NCBI GenBank assembly: GCA_023664455.1
Contig: JAMPFM010000026.1
Span: 1-38,930 of the forward strand
DNA: 38,930 bases
From: Blautia sp.
Lineage (GTDB): Bacteria > Bacillota > Clostridia > Lachnospirales > Lachnospiraceae
Direction of reading: 5' to 3'
Below, one piece after another: positions 14,892 to 24,390 of the stretch; position 1 is the first letter of the stretch; each line of letters starts with the position of its first letter. The translations under genes and the position numbers were made by a program. The notes under the pieces are model-generated. The model saw only the letters and a list, made by a program, of their open reading frames with translations. It had not been told where the DNA came from and did not search any database.

Positions 14892-17800
14892 TTAGTCCAG
14901 CAGGATTTCCATTCCCAGTCTAAAAGAATAAATGATTTTAGCAGAGGTATAAAACCCCTGTCCCGTCGCCTTATATCCCGAAAGCTGCTCTAAGGCTTCG
15001 CCGTAATAGTCTAACTGCGTCTGATATCTTTGCACCAGCTCCTGCGGCGTTTTGACTGCATCGGTCTTATAATCCACCACCACATAACTGCCCGCTTCTT
15101 CAAAAAAGACGTCGATAATTCCCTGTATCAATACAATCTCTTCCGGCGGAAATGCCTCATTTAGACGATTTGCCGGAAGCCCCAGCACGAAGGGCTGCTC
15201 CCTGTAAAGGGTTCCCGCCGTTGCTGCAGCCGCCATCCGCCTTGCAATATCGCTGTCCAGAAATGCCGCTATCTTCGCTATGGAAACCGCATCATAATAG
15301 ACCTGCGATAATTTCCCCTCTGCCAGCATCCGGTTCATTTCCTGCCTTGCGATATCCTGCAGTCTCTGCCGCCGGGCGTCTGCGCTCAGCAGATTGGCCT
15401 CCTCTTTTACATTGACCATATCAGTCAACAGTGTGAAATCAAACAGTTCCATGACTTTATGATAGGCGCTTCCTCTATCCGTCCCGCTGACGTCCTCTTC
15501 CTGCCTGATAAATCTGGGCAGATATGGAACCACCTGCTCTTCTTCATATAAGGGGAATGAAAAATCTGTCTCTTCTTTCATCCCTGCCTTTTTCAATTCT
15601 GACACGGTTGTCTTCGTATACAAGTCCCGTAAATTCTCGTATGGATACTGATAAGAAAACGTATCAGACAGCACTGTCAGAAATTGTTGGTCAATGCGGT
15701 CAATCTCACCAGCGGCTCCGCAGAGAAGAAGTTTCTTCCTGTTTCCTTCCCGCCAGAGCGCCTCTTGCAGCATTCCCCCTGCCGTCTCTTCCCATTGCCT
15801 AAGCGACACCTGCAGCTTCATATCTTCCCCATAAAAAGGATTCTGCTTATCCGGTTCTATGTCATAAGTCTGCCAAACCGCATCAAAACATTGATTCCGC
15901 GCCGCGGCATAGAGCAGCACATCCAGAAAACTGCCCATTTGCAATAGCATATCATAGGGAATCGACCTTTCCCGGCACGTCTGCAAAAAAGTTAAAGATG
16001 CGACCTTTTTCTTTTCTTTCTTGAGCGTTCCAGTCAATATCAATTTTTCTTTCGCCCTCGTCATCGCCACATACAGGATACGAAGTTCTTCCGCCAGATT
16101 ATCCTGCCGCAGTTTGAAAGCGATAAAATTTCTCCTGAGATTCCGGCTGCTTATCCGCAGTCTGGGATTCACATAGTCCACACCGATTCCACGCTCCATA
16201 TCCATGACAAGACGGGAGTTTGCATCCCGGTTATTAAAGCTTTTGCCCAACCCCGCCACGATACAGATGGGAAATTCGAGTCCTTTGCTTTTGTGGATAC
16301 TCATAATCCTGACCACGTCCGCATTTTCATCCTGTAGATTCGCCTCGCCGTAATCCACATCATATTTTTCCAACTGCTCTATGTAACGCAGGAAATGATA
16401 CATTCCGTAATAACTCGTTTTCTCATAGTCCGACGCCTTCACAAGCAGCATTTCCACATTGGCGCGCCGTCTGCCGCCGCCCGGTTTCGCCGTCACATAA
16501 TCCAGATAGGCATACTCCCTTATCAGCGTCTGCAAAATCTCATGCACTGGCATATACACTGCCTTTTCCCGGTAATCTGTTATCGTCTTCAGAAACTTCC
16601 GCAGTTTTTCCTGTAAAGATACGTCCGATGCCTGCTGCCCGCCCTGCGCATAACTTACCAGCGCGTCATACAGATACCGGCTCTTGGAATACGCCGCTTT
16701 CACAGTGGCTATCTCTTCTTCTGTAAAACCGCCGAAATAGGAGTGCAGCGCCCCATATAGAGGAATGTCTTGCAGCGGATTATCCAGAATCCTCAGAAAA
16801 TGCAGCAGCTCCCGGATTTCTGTCGTGGCAAAATAACCGGTTTTGGAAGTCACATGCACCGGAATGCCCTCTTCTTCCAGAATCCGCTTAAATTCCTCAT
16901 CCCACCCCGCCGTCGTCCGAAGCAGGATAACGATATCCCGGTAAGAAGCCTTCCGCAGCGTACCGCTTTCTTTATCCGTCACCTGAAAAGAAGTTACAAG
17001 CTTCCTAATCTCTCTGGCGATTCCGTAGGCTTCCTGCTGCTTTGCGCCAGGCGTGTCGTCCGCACTTTCCTCTTCCTCCTCTTTCTCTACGAAGAGAAGT
17101 AATTCTGTCTCATTGTCAATAGGTTCCGTATATCTTCTATCATTCAGGCTATCCTCATTCTTTGCATTGCCTGTCTGTTCTTCATCTTCTGCCCATTCTG
17201 CATTGACCGTATTTTCCGGGTAAGAAGCCCCGGCATAAAGAGCCGCTTTCTCATCATAGACGACGCCGCCCAGCTCCTCCCGCATGACTTGGGAAAAGAC
17301 GGTGTTTGTGCTGATAAGCACTTCCTCTCTGCTGCGGAAATTCTTATGTAAGTCAATCCGCAGGGTATTTTGACCTTCTACCTCCCCGTAAGTCTCGTAT
17401 TTTTCCATGAAAAGTTCCGGTCTTGCCAGCCTGAATTTGTAGATGCTCTGTTTCACATCGCCGACCATGAAACGGTTGAAATATCCTTCCGCTTCTTTGG
17501 AAATGGCGGACAGTAAATATTCCTGCACCAGATTGCTGTCCTGATACTCATCCATGAGAATCTCTTCAAAATAACTTCGATATTCCAGCGCCGTTTCCGT
17601 GGGAGCGATGCTGCCGTCCTTTCCCTTTTGCAGAAGAATCTGTAGGGCAAAATGCTCGATATCATCAAAATCCAATATATTTTTATCCCGCTTCGCCTGG
17701 GTAAACGCCTCTAAAAAGCGCAGCGTCAAATCTACCAGCGCACAGACAGCTTCCTTGCAGGTTTCCATCTGCCGCCATATTTCTTCCAGCGAATGGGTAA

Positions 17801-18743
17801 AATAATTCTTCTGCAATGCCTGTAACTGTTCCTTGATTTCCCCGCGCATATTTTTCACCAGTTCCCGCTTAGCTAAGGATACGGATTCATCCCTTTTAGA
17901 AGATAGCCTGCCAAAAGAAACTGTCTCAAACATACGCTGCCGCTCTTCGTAAGTCTGCGTGGCTGCCAGTCGTTCAAGCATTTCATATTCAGTGTCCAAT
18001 ATTTCCCCGTACATATAGGGACCGTCCGGCTCTTCACAGATTTTAATGCATTGACCAATTCGGTCTATCAATCCCTGCAACAGTCTGCCCGTCTCTTCCA
18101 CCAGCTCCCGCATCCATGCCGGCTCCTGCGATATAGAGCCGCTTGCATAATCCTCTTTCCGCTCCTGCAGCCAGTCCTCCGGGAAGGGGTGGCTCATCGC
18201 GAAATCATAGAGCTTGAAAACTGCATCTTCCACCGCCTTATCCCTGCTGCCGGTACTAAAATATTCCATACAGTGTAGGAAAGCTTCTTCCTCTTCCAGA
18301 TAGCACTGCTCCAGAACTGAACCCAGCACATCCGCCTGTAACAGCTTCAATTCCCCTTCGTCCGCGATTCTGAAACCGGGGTCTAAACCGATCGTGTGAA
18401 AATGATTTCTAATCACAAACAGACAGAAACTGTCAATCGTGGTAATCTGCGCATTGTGAAGCAGGGTCATCTGTCTTTGCAAATGCTCGTTATCCGGCTG
18501 CTGCGTCAATCGCCGCCCAATCGCATCGCTGATTCGCTCCCGCATTTCCGCTGCCGCCGCCACCGTGAAAGTCACGATTAAAAGCCTGTCGATATCCGCC
18601 GGATGCTCCCCTTCGCTGATCATTTTCACAATCCGCTCCACCAAAACCGCCGTTTTCCCGGAGCCAGCCGCCGCCGACACCAGAAGATTGCACCCGCGGG
18701 TATCGATGACTTTCTGCTGTTTTTCCGTAAATGTCACTCCCAT
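14892..18743 (-). CDS. addA: ATP-dependent helicase/nuclease subunit A
   Basis: At 1283 residues this fits AddA (about 1230 in Bacillus). It has UvrD/Rep helicase motifs: Walker A AAAGSGKT ending near residue 31, Walker B DEYQD, motif V HKSKGLEFP and motif VI YVAMTRAKEK. The C-terminal nuclease has GSAYHKVMELFDF, IQGIIDVFFEE and VVDYKTD, the RecB-type catalytic aspartates and lysine. AddAB processes double-strand DNA ends up to a Chi site and loads RecA, acting in the cytoplasm. The start at 18743 (MGVTFTEKQQKVID) is conserved in the family. The ribosome site is weak. The 230-bp gap to addB holds a hairpin array, unlike the tight addB-addA spacing common in Firmicutes. Confidence 0.97.
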   Translation of the reverse strand: MGVTFTEKQQKVIDTRGCNLLVSAAAGSGKTAVLVERIVKMISEGEHPADIDRLLIVTFTVAAAAEMRERISDAIGRRLTQQPDNEHLQRQMTLLHNAQITTIDSFCLFVIRNHFHTIGLDPGFRIADEGELKLLQADVLGSVLEQCYLEEEEAFLHCMEYFSTGSRDKAVEDAVFKLYDFAMSHPFPEDWLQERKEDYASGSISQEPAWMRELVEETGRLLQGLIDRIGQCIKICEEPDGPYMYGEILDTEYEMLERLAATQTYEERQRMFETVSFGRLSSKRDESVSLAKRELVKNMRGEIKEQLQALQKNYFTHSLEEIWRQMETCKEAVCALVDLTLRFLEAFTQAKRDKNILDFDDIEHFALQILLQKGKDGSIAPTETALEYRSYFEEILMDEYQDSNLVQEYLLSAISKEAEGYFNRFMVGDVKQSIYKFRLARPELFMEKYETYGEVEGQNTLRIDLHKNFRSREEVLISTNTVFSQVMREELGGVVYDEKAALYAGASYPENTVNAEWAEDEEQTGNAKNEDSLNDRRYTEPIDNETELLLFVEKEEEEESADDTPGAKQQEAYGIAREIRKLVTSFQVTDKESGTLRKASYRDIVILLRTTAGWDEEFKRILEEEGIPVHVTSKTGYFATTEIRELLHFLRILDNPLQDIPLYGALHSYFGGFTEEEIATVKAAYSKSRYLYDALVSYAQGGQQASDVSLQEKLRKFLKTITDYREKAVYMPVHEILQTLIREYAYLDYVTAKPGGGRRRANVEMLLVKASDYEKTSYYGMYHFLRYIEQLEKYDVDYGEANLQDENADVVRIMSIHKSKGLEFPICIVAGLGKSFNNRDANSRLVMDMERGIGVDYVNPRLRISSRNLRRNFIAFKLRQDNLAEELRILYVAMTRAKEKLILTGTLKKEKKKVASLTFLQTCRERSIPYDMLLQMGSFLDVLLYAAARNQCFDAVWQTYDIEPDKQNPFYGEDMKLQVSLRQWEETAGGMLQEALWREGNRKKLLLCGAAGEIDRIDQQFLTVLSDTFSYQYPYENLRDLYTKTTVSELKKAGMKEETDFSFPLYEEEQVVPYLPRFIRQEEDVSGTDRGSAYHKVMELFDFTLLTDMVNVKEEANLLSADARRQRLQDIARQEMNRMLAEGKLSQVYYDAVSIAKIAAFLDSDIARRMAAAATAGTLYREQPFVLGLPANRLNEAFPPEEIVLIQGIIDVFFEEAGSYVVVDYKTDAVKTPQELVQRYQTQLDYYGEALEQLSGYKATGQGFYTSAKIIYSFRLGMEILLD

Positions 18744-18776
18744 AATATTGATAACCTTGTCCCTCTCTTATCCTAG

Positions 18777-18930
18777 AACAAAATGCCTTCGGCATTATGT
18801 TCAGAAGAATGCTTCGCATTCTTCCGCTCTTTGGCGCAATTTCCTATTACACAAGAAAATCGCTTACGCGATTATCTAACAAGAAAATCGCTTACGCGAT
18901 TATCTTGGGAAGAATGCTTTGCATTCTTCC
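18777..18930. repeat. Array of hairpins between addB and addA
   Basis: Five near-perfect small hairpins occur in succession. They are AATGCC-ttc-GGCATT (18777-18801 with flanking AACA/TGTT), GAAGAATGC-ttc-GCATTCTTC (18804-18824), AATCGC-ttac-GCGATT twice, and GGAAGAATGC-ttt-GCATTCTTCC (18908-18930). The two GAAGAATGC hairpins are homologous and each is followed by the core caatttcctat. On the minus strand this array lies in the transcript between addB and addA. It could modulate or separate expression of the two subunits. Confidence 0.85.
18851..18905. repeat. 28-bp perfect tandem duplication with palindromic centre
   Basis: A 27-bp segment beginning acaagaaaatcgcttacg recurs without mismatch 28 bp later (18851-18877 and 18879-18905). 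Each copy contains the hairpin AATCGC-ttac-GCGATT. It is not a CRISPR array: there are only two copies and no spacer. Confidence 0.85.
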
Positions 18931-18973
18931 GCTGCATCAAGCAATTTCCTATATGACAAAAAATACGCTTTTT

Positions 18974-21900
18974 TCATCCCTGCTCCATATCCTGTTTCAT
19001 CCGCGCTATAGCTTCTTCCTTTGAAAGTTTCCCTAATCTACGCATTTCGTAGCCTACGATTTCCGCATCGTAGCCGCAGACGCTTCGATAAGCGCAATAG
19101 GTACAAGCGCTGTTTCCGTTCTGCTCGCAGGGACTGACTGCTATGTTGCCCTGTAAAATGCCGCTCCCAAGCTCCTTAATCTTATAGGTCACATAATCTG
19201 AGACCGTCTGCATATCCGCTTCGCTGATAATGCTCGAACGCGCCGAAAAAGTGCCGTCTTTTTTCCGCTCAACCGGGATAATATCGGACTTATCCTCAAA
19301 TTCCCCGTCCAACAGCCTGACAGTCCTGTCATTTCCACTAACTACTCCGGTCATTTTTAATTCCTGCAATAATTTCCGATTTAACTGCTCCGGCGTCAGC
19401 GTCTGCCCATCCTCAATCATGGGGTCTGCGATATGATAATACAGCATCGCCGCCGGTACGACGTTTTTATCCGGGTGCGCTTTCTGCTCGATTTCCACCG
19501 CAGCATTCATATAAACTACCAACTGCAACTGTAAACCGTAATACAATGCGGCAATATCAAAGCGTCTACTTCCCGACTTATAGTCAATGACTTTGACATA
19601 CAAGGTATCATTATCCTGGCAGGCATCAATTCTGTCGATTCTGCCGCGTAGTTTCATTTTTTCCTGTTCGGTCAACGCGATATTCACAGCCTCCAAATCC
19701 TCCGGCATGGAAAAAGCCACCTCAAAATGCTCCGGTAAAAAGGAGCCCTTTCGCAACTGCGCCTGCATTGTATTGACCGTGCGGCTCAATATCCGCTGGA
19801 TTCTCTGTAAAAGATACCGGTTTCTGGCGTTGCTATAGAGAATGGTTTCGCCATAATTGACGGCATACTCTTCTATCGCTTCTTCTAACATCTGCTCCCC
19901 GGTTTCTTTGGGAAAATCCAGCCAGGTATAATGGCGTGTCGCCAGCTTTTCGGCAAATAACTCCAAAACACCGTGGAATACATTTCCCATATCCACGTCT
20001 TCAAAACTGTATTCTTTCCGTTCTTTTAACGCCAGCCCGTATTGTAGAAAATGGGCATAGGCGCACGCCGCATATTTTTCCAGACGGCTGACGCTGTTTT
20101 GCAGAATACTTCCATACAATAGCTTCGTCACCTGTCTGGAAAGCAGACTGCCCGGATACTGATAAAAAGCCGTTTCCACCAGTTTTCCAATCTGCTCTTT
20201 ATAAGTCTCGTTATGGGAGTAACTATAATAAAACGTAAATAATGTCCTCTCTTCGTCCTTTTGCAATCTGTCCGCCGCATACTCCCGCAGCAGCTCTGTA
20301 AAAAAGCGGACATCCTGTCTCCCGCCCATCAACTGCTCCTCCACCGGAAAAAGTTCCGGCTGGGACACCTGCAATTCTGGAAAAAGTTTTCGCATCGTAT
20401 CAATCAGGTACGCCGGGCGTTTGCTCTTGCCGTCGTTTCCAATCTTGACATAAGACAGATACAATTTTTCAGACGGTTTGGTCATATTCAGATACAGATA
20501 CAGCCGCTGGATATACATCTGCTGCCGCGGCGTAGGCGCCAGTTCCAGCCCGGATTCTTTCAGAAATTCCCTGTCAATATCCGAGATAATGCCCCCGCCA
20601 CCGGTTCCTTTGGGAATATTGCCATCGTTGATTCCCAAGAAAAACAATACTTTTACCTGCTTTAACCGGGTCCTTTCGATATCGCCTATTACGACTCTGT
20701 CCACATTCTGGGGAATCGTCCCTACCGTGATTTCCCCAAATCCCGCATCTAAGATATCCGCAAACTCCCGCAGTCCCATAGCATCCTCTTGTAGAAGCCC
20801 TTCTATCTGATCCAGCAGGTCGATGACAAGCCCATATATCTGTCCGTATTCCTTGGCTTTCGCTAGCTCCCCCTCGGCTTCAAATTTCCGCTCATACCGC
20901 TGCAATTTCTGCTGCAGCTCATTTTTCACCAGAAACTCATACAGCGCATAGACCTGCTCCTTTGCCGTCCGGTGTTCTGCAAGCAATGGCGCAAGCTGCT
21001 CCATTAGCCGCTCTCTCAGCGCATTATAGCGGGCAAGACGGGCGACGCCCTCCTCCCCATCCTCTTCTTTATAGACAAAAAGCTCGCTCCAGCGTTTCCT
21101 ACCCCGGATACCGCATCTTCTGATATAATTTTCCAGCACATCGATATCTTCCCATTCAAATCCGCAAAGTCCCGTCCGCAGGTAATGAAACACCGCTTCT
21201 CTGCTAAAATCCTGTAGAATTAGCTGCAGCGCGCTGCGGATATATTCGGTAAAGGGATGAAACAGAATCCCCCTCGTCTTATCCATATAGATAGGAATGC
21301 CAAACGCTGCAAATTCCTCTTCCAAATCTCGTCCATAGGTTTCCATGCTGCCAGTCACCACCGCGATATCCCGGTAATGCAGCCCTTCCCGCACAAGCAG
21401 CCTATGAATTTCCATACAGGTCTGCCGAACTTCTTCTTTCGGCGTGGACGCCACGCTCAGGCGGATACACTCTGTTTCCCCCTCATAAGCCTTTCCCGGA
21501 TAGCGGAACAGATATTGTTCCAGGTGCGCCAGTTCGGGATTCTTTGCAAAACGGGGCAGTCTACCTTCAATCTTTTCTTCGCAGACCATTGCCGGAAGCA
21601 GTTCGCAGCCCGCCTTTTCCCCCAATTTCTTCAAATCTGCGACGGTTTTCTTACTCAGATGAAAAAGCTTCTGCTCCCCATCCAACAGATAAGGATTTTC
21701 TGCCGTATCTATCGGTATCGTGACGATCACGCGCGCTGCCAGCCGCATCAGTTCCTGAATCACCCGGTTCTGCACCGGCGTAAATCCGGTAAATCCGTCA
21801 AAAGCAATCACGCAGTCCCGGATAATTTCAGATTTCGGCAATGCCTCCCGCAATTGGTCCAACGTCTCTTCCGTCGTGATAAATTTCGCATGGATATAAG

Positions 21901-22402
21901 TGAGAAAACTCTCGTATAAAATTTCCAAATCTTTTAACTTGTGGTGCAGCATGCCTCTTTTGCTGGCGTATTCTGCAAGCTGCGTCACTTCCGCTACACC
22001 GACGCCGTACTGCATAAACTCCGAAATCGCAGATTTGACCTCATTGATGTAGCCCGGCTTATGTAGATACTTCCCGATGACAGATAACTTCTGCTGCTCC
22101 TGCTCTGCAACTTTGCGAAGGATAAGGCTTTTGCCCGTATCGTCTAGCACGGGATACTCCTCATGCCCCACCTCTTCCAGAATCCGGTGCGTCAGTCTGC
22201 CGAAACTTAAAACATCAATATTCATAATCCCTTTCTGGGGATGTTCCAGAACCAAATCCATCTGTGTCTGCATCGTAAACTGGTCCGGTACGACCAATAA
22301 AAAATTACGCTTCGGTTCCCGCAGGGACGCCGCAATCAAATCTTCGTGCAGCTTCCTGCTTTTGCCGGCTCCCGAACCGCCGAAATAAAATTGCAGCGCC
22401 AT
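18974..22402 (-). CDS. addB: ATP-dependent nuclease subunit B
   Basis: The 1142-residue protein matches AddB in length and ends. The N-terminus has GGSGAGKSRKL (Walker A-like) and a helicase-like body. The C-terminus has the RecB-family nuclease with RGRIDRIDA and VKVIDYKSG, and the iron-sulfur cysteines: one in YAACAYAHF and a cluster CTYCAYRSVCGYD near the end. These four cysteines hold a 4Fe-4S cluster that staples the nuclease domain. AddB works with AddA on double-strand ends and recognises Chi. Its ATG at 22402 immediately follows the stop of the small upstream gene, whose last codons contain the GGAGG ribosome site, so translation is coupled. Confidence 0.97.
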   Translation of the reverse strand: MALQFYFGGSGAGKSRKLHEDLIAASLREPKRNFLLVVPDQFTMQTQMDLVLEHPQKGIMNIDVLSFGRLTHRILEEVGHEEYPVLDDTGKSLILRKVAEQEQQKLSVIGKYLHKPGYINEVKSAISEFMQYGVGVAEVTQLAEYASKRGMLHHKLKDLEILYESFLTYIHAKFITTEETLDQLREALPKSEIIRDCVIAFDGFTGFTPVQNRVIQELMRLAARVIVTIPIDTAENPYLLDGEQKLFHLSKKTVADLKKLGEKAGCELLPAMVCEEKIEGRLPRFAKNPELAHLEQYLFRYPGKAYEGETECIRLSVASTPKEEVRQTCMEIHRLLVREGLHYRDIAVVTGSMETYGRDLEEEFAAFGIPIYMDKTRGILFHPFTEYIRSALQLILQDFSREAVFHYLRTGLCGFEWEDIDVLENYIRRCGIRGRKRWSELFVYKEEDGEEGVARLARYNALRERLMEQLAPLLAEHRTAKEQVYALYEFLVKNELQQKLQRYERKFEAEGELAKAKEYGQIYGLVIDLLDQIEGLLQEDAMGLREFADILDAGFGEITVGTIPQNVDRVVIGDIERTRLKQVKVLFFLGINDGNIPKGTGGGGIISDIDREFLKESGLELAPTPRQQMYIQRLYLYLNMTKPSEKLYLSYVKIGNDGKSKRPAYLIDTMRKLFPELQVSQPELFPVEEQLMGGRQDVRFFTELLREYAADRLQKDEERTLFTFYYSYSHNETYKEQIGKLVETAFYQYPGSLLSRQVTKLLYGSILQNSVSRLEKYAACAYAHFLQYGLALKERKEYSFEDVDMGNVFHGVLELFAEKLATRHYTWLDFPKETGEQMLEEAIEEYAVNYGETILYSNARNRYLLQRIQRILSRTVNTMQAQLRKGSFLPEHFEVAFSMPEDLEAVNIALTEQEKMKLRGRIDRIDACQDNDTLYVKVIDYKSGSRRFDIAALYYGLQLQLVVYMNAAVEIEQKAHPDKNVVPAAMLYYHIADPMIEDGQTLTPEQLNRKLLQELKMTGVVSGNDRTVRLLDGEFEDKSDIIPVERKKDGTFSARSSIISEADMQTVSDYVTYKIKELGSGILQGNIAVSPCEQNGNSACTYCAYRSVCGYDAEIVGYEMRRLGKLSKEEAIARMKQDMEQG

Positions 22403-22678
22403 TTAACTATTTCCTCCCTGCTTCAACAATTGCACCCTTTTTGCGCTCATCACCGCCAGAATGTCTTTTGCCTGTTTCCCCTGCTTATGCAGGATACACT
22501 GCCGGATACCGTTTAGCTGCGATACAAAAGATGAAAGCCCAAGTTCTCTGGCGCTGTCTGACATCCTCTGCGCCGTCATCGCCGCAGCCTGCCAGTTTCC
22601 ATGATTGATTGCCTGTCCAAGTTTCATGAAATCGTAACTTCTAAGAAAACGCTCTATCTGCTGCTCGTTCTGCTCCAT
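22403..22678 (-). CDS. Small helical protein between truA and addB
   Basis: The product is 91 residues from the ATG at 22678 (95 if the ATG at 22690 is used; neither has a strong ribosome site). It is predicted to be all alpha-helical, without a signal peptide or membrane segment. Its centre, AQRMSDSARELGLSSFVSQL, resembles the helix-turn of histidine phosphotransfer domains, but the phospho-accepting histidine is not at the expected place. A true Hpt function is therefore doubtful. The stop is directly before the addB start and contains its ribosome site, so it is co-translated with AddB. Function is unknown. Confidence 0.6.
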   Translation of the reverse strand: MEQNEQQIERFLRSYDFMKLGQAINHGNWQAAAMTAQRMSDSARELGLSSFVSQLNGIRQCILHKQGKQAKDILAVMSAKRVQLLKQGGNS

Positions 22679-22766
22679 TGTTCCGCCCATACTCTATCTA
22701 CCACACTCCATTTCATCATCTACCCACAATCTGTTTCGTATTTTTTCCTACCCGCTTCATGCTCCC

Positions 22767-23504
22767 TCAAAGAAACTCATACCGCATCAGCGTCAGCCCC
22801 CGTGCCGGGGCCGTGGGTCCTGCTGCCGCTCTTTCTTTTGCCGCCAGAATCCGTATAATTTCCTGCGGCTTTATGCTGCCTTTTCCCACTTCTAACAGTG
22901 TCCCTGCCATAATTCTGACCATATTATATAAGAAGCCTCTGCCCACAACCCGCAGGATAATCAGCTTTCCCCGTTCTTCCACTTCCACGCCCTCGATTCG
23001 CCGTACTGTATTTTCCACCTGGGAGTCCGCGCTGCAGAAGCTTTTGAAATCATGCTCTCCCACAAAATACGCCGCCGCTTCCCGCATTCGCGAAACATCT
23101 AACGGTGTATACACAAAATGCGCATACAGCCTTTCTGTAGGCATTGGAATGGGGGCGTGATAAATTCTGTATTCGTAAGTCTTCCTGCTGTCGCAATATC
23201 TGGGATGAAAAGAAGGCGCTACTTCCCTAGACTCCTGCACCTTGATATCTTCCGGCAATCTGGCGTTTAAGGCGTAGGCAATTTTTTCCGGCGGAATGCT
23301 TGTATCCGTATCAAACACGGCGATATTTTCCAGCGCGTGCACGCCGGAATCCGTCCTGCTTGCGCCGATGACCTCTATTTTTTCCCCTAAAAGCGCAGAA
23401 AGGCATCTGTTTAAGACGCCTTCTATCGTTTCCCCGTTCGGCTGCACCTGCCAGCCGTGGTAATTCGTCCCGTCATATGCGACGGTTAACATAATTCTTT
23501 TCAT
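22767..23504 (-). CDS. truA: tRNA pseudouridine(38-40) synthase
   Basis: The 245-residue protein starts LTVAYDGTNYHGWQVQ and contains the catalytic motif GASRTDSGVHA, in which D52 is the nucleophile that attacks uridine. It also has the MAGTLLEVGKG motif near the C-terminus. TruA isomerises uridines 38-40 in the tRNA anticodon stem-loop. I place the start at the ATG at 23504, which has GGAAAGG about 11 nt upstream; a GTG at 23525 is possible. The gene follows ecfT with almost no gap, the usual Firmicutes order (ecfA1-ecfA2-ecfT-truA), although the ribosomal-protein genes usually nearby are not in this window. Confidence 0.96.
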   Translation of the reverse strand: MKRIMLTVAYDGTNYHGWQVQPNGETIEGVLNRCLSALLGEKIEVIGASRTDSGVHALENIAVFDTDTSIPPEKIAYALNARLPEDIKVQESREVAPSFHPRYCDSRKTYEYRIYHAPIPMPTERLYAHFVYTPLDVSRMREAAAYFVGEHDFKSFCSADSQVENTVRRIEGVEVEERGKLIILRVVGRGFLYNMVRIMAGTLLEVGKGSIKPQEIIRILAAKERAAAGPTAPARGLTLMRYEFL

Positions 23505-23526
23505 ACCTAACCATGCCTTTCCCACG

Positions 23527-24372
23527 CTATGATGCTGCGCCTATGCCCCCGATTAAAACGCCGGATAAGATGGGCCACAGAAAATTCATGCCGACGCAAA
23601 GCGCCAGATAACACGCCAGAATCAGATAGGCGATTCCATCCCGCTTCCTATATTGAAGGGGCTTCATTTTCGTCCTATGTTCCCCGCCGCGATAGCACCT
23701 TGCTTCCATCGCCATCGCCAAATCGTTCGCCCGCCTGAATGCCGATATGAAAAGCGGCACCAGAAGCGGCACGAGGCTTTTGGCTTTCTTAATCAGGTTG
23801 CCGCTCTCAAAATCAGCTCCTCTGGCAATCTGCGCTTTCATGATTTTATCCGTCTCTTCCAGCAGCACGGGAATAAACCGCAGGGCAATCGACATCATCA
23901 TCGCCACCTCATGCACCGGCACCCGGAAAACTTTAAGCGGCGACATCAGCCTTTCCATGCCGTCCGTCAGATTGTTGGGCGTCGTCGTCAGCGTCATCAC
24001 CGAAGACCCGATAATCAGAAATGTCAGCCTGATGCTCATGAAAAACGCCGTCCGCAGCCCCTCTTTCGTAATCGTCAGTTTCCAGACCGTGACAAGCGCC
24101 TCCCCCGGCGTCAGAAAGAGATTGAAAACGACTGTGATAAGCAGCAGAAAAACGATCGCCTTCATGCCCTTTACCATAAAGCGGAAAGGCACTCTGGACA
24201 ATTTGATGACACACACAAGAAACCCTGCCGCTATCAGATAACCGAAAATATTTTTCACTACAAAAAGCGAGATGATAAAAGCAATCGTCGCTATCAGTTT
24301 TACCCGCGGGTCCAATTTATGAATGACGGAGTCCGTCTGATAATACTGGCCCAATGTAATATCGCGTAACAT
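23527..24372 (-). CDS. ecfT: Energy-coupling factor transporter transmembrane protein
   Basis: The 281-residue protein begins LRDITLGQYYQTDSVIHKLDPRVK, the standard N-terminus of EcfT/CbiQ. It has four or five hydrophobic segments and the coupling-helix motifs QIARGADFESGNL and MEARCYRGGEH. The Ala-Arg pairs of these motifs dock onto the two ATPases. EcfT links EcfA1/A2 to interchangeable substrate-binding S components for riboflavin, thiamine, biotin, folate and others. No S component is encoded here, so this is a group II (shared) ECF module. A GGAGGG site precedes the ATG. It is third in a four-gene operon. Confidence 0.95.
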   Translation of the reverse strand: MLRDITLGQYYQTDSVIHKLDPRVKLIATIAFIISLFVVKNIFGYLIAAGFLVCVIKLSRVPFRFMVKGMKAIVFLLLITVVFNLFLTPGEALVTVWKLTITKEGLRTAFFMSIRLTFLIIGSSVMTLTTTPNNLTDGMERLMSPLKVFRVPVHEVAMMMSIALRFIPVLLEETDKIMKAQIARGADFESGNLIKKAKSLVPLLVPLFISAFRRANDLAMAMEARCYRGGEHRTKMKPLQYRKRDGIAYLILACYLALCVGMNFLWPILSGVLIGGIGAAS

Positions 24373-24390
24373 AATTTCCCTCCAAAAATG

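Noticed and set aside
18851-18905. Possible CRISPR array
   Set aside because: There are only two direct repeats, joined by a single base with no spacer, and no cas gene is nearby.
23653-24369. 238-codon plus-strand frame opposite ecfT
   Set aside because: Its His/Arg/Gln-rich product is the expected antisense of a hydrophobic protein, and ecfT is clearly the real gene.
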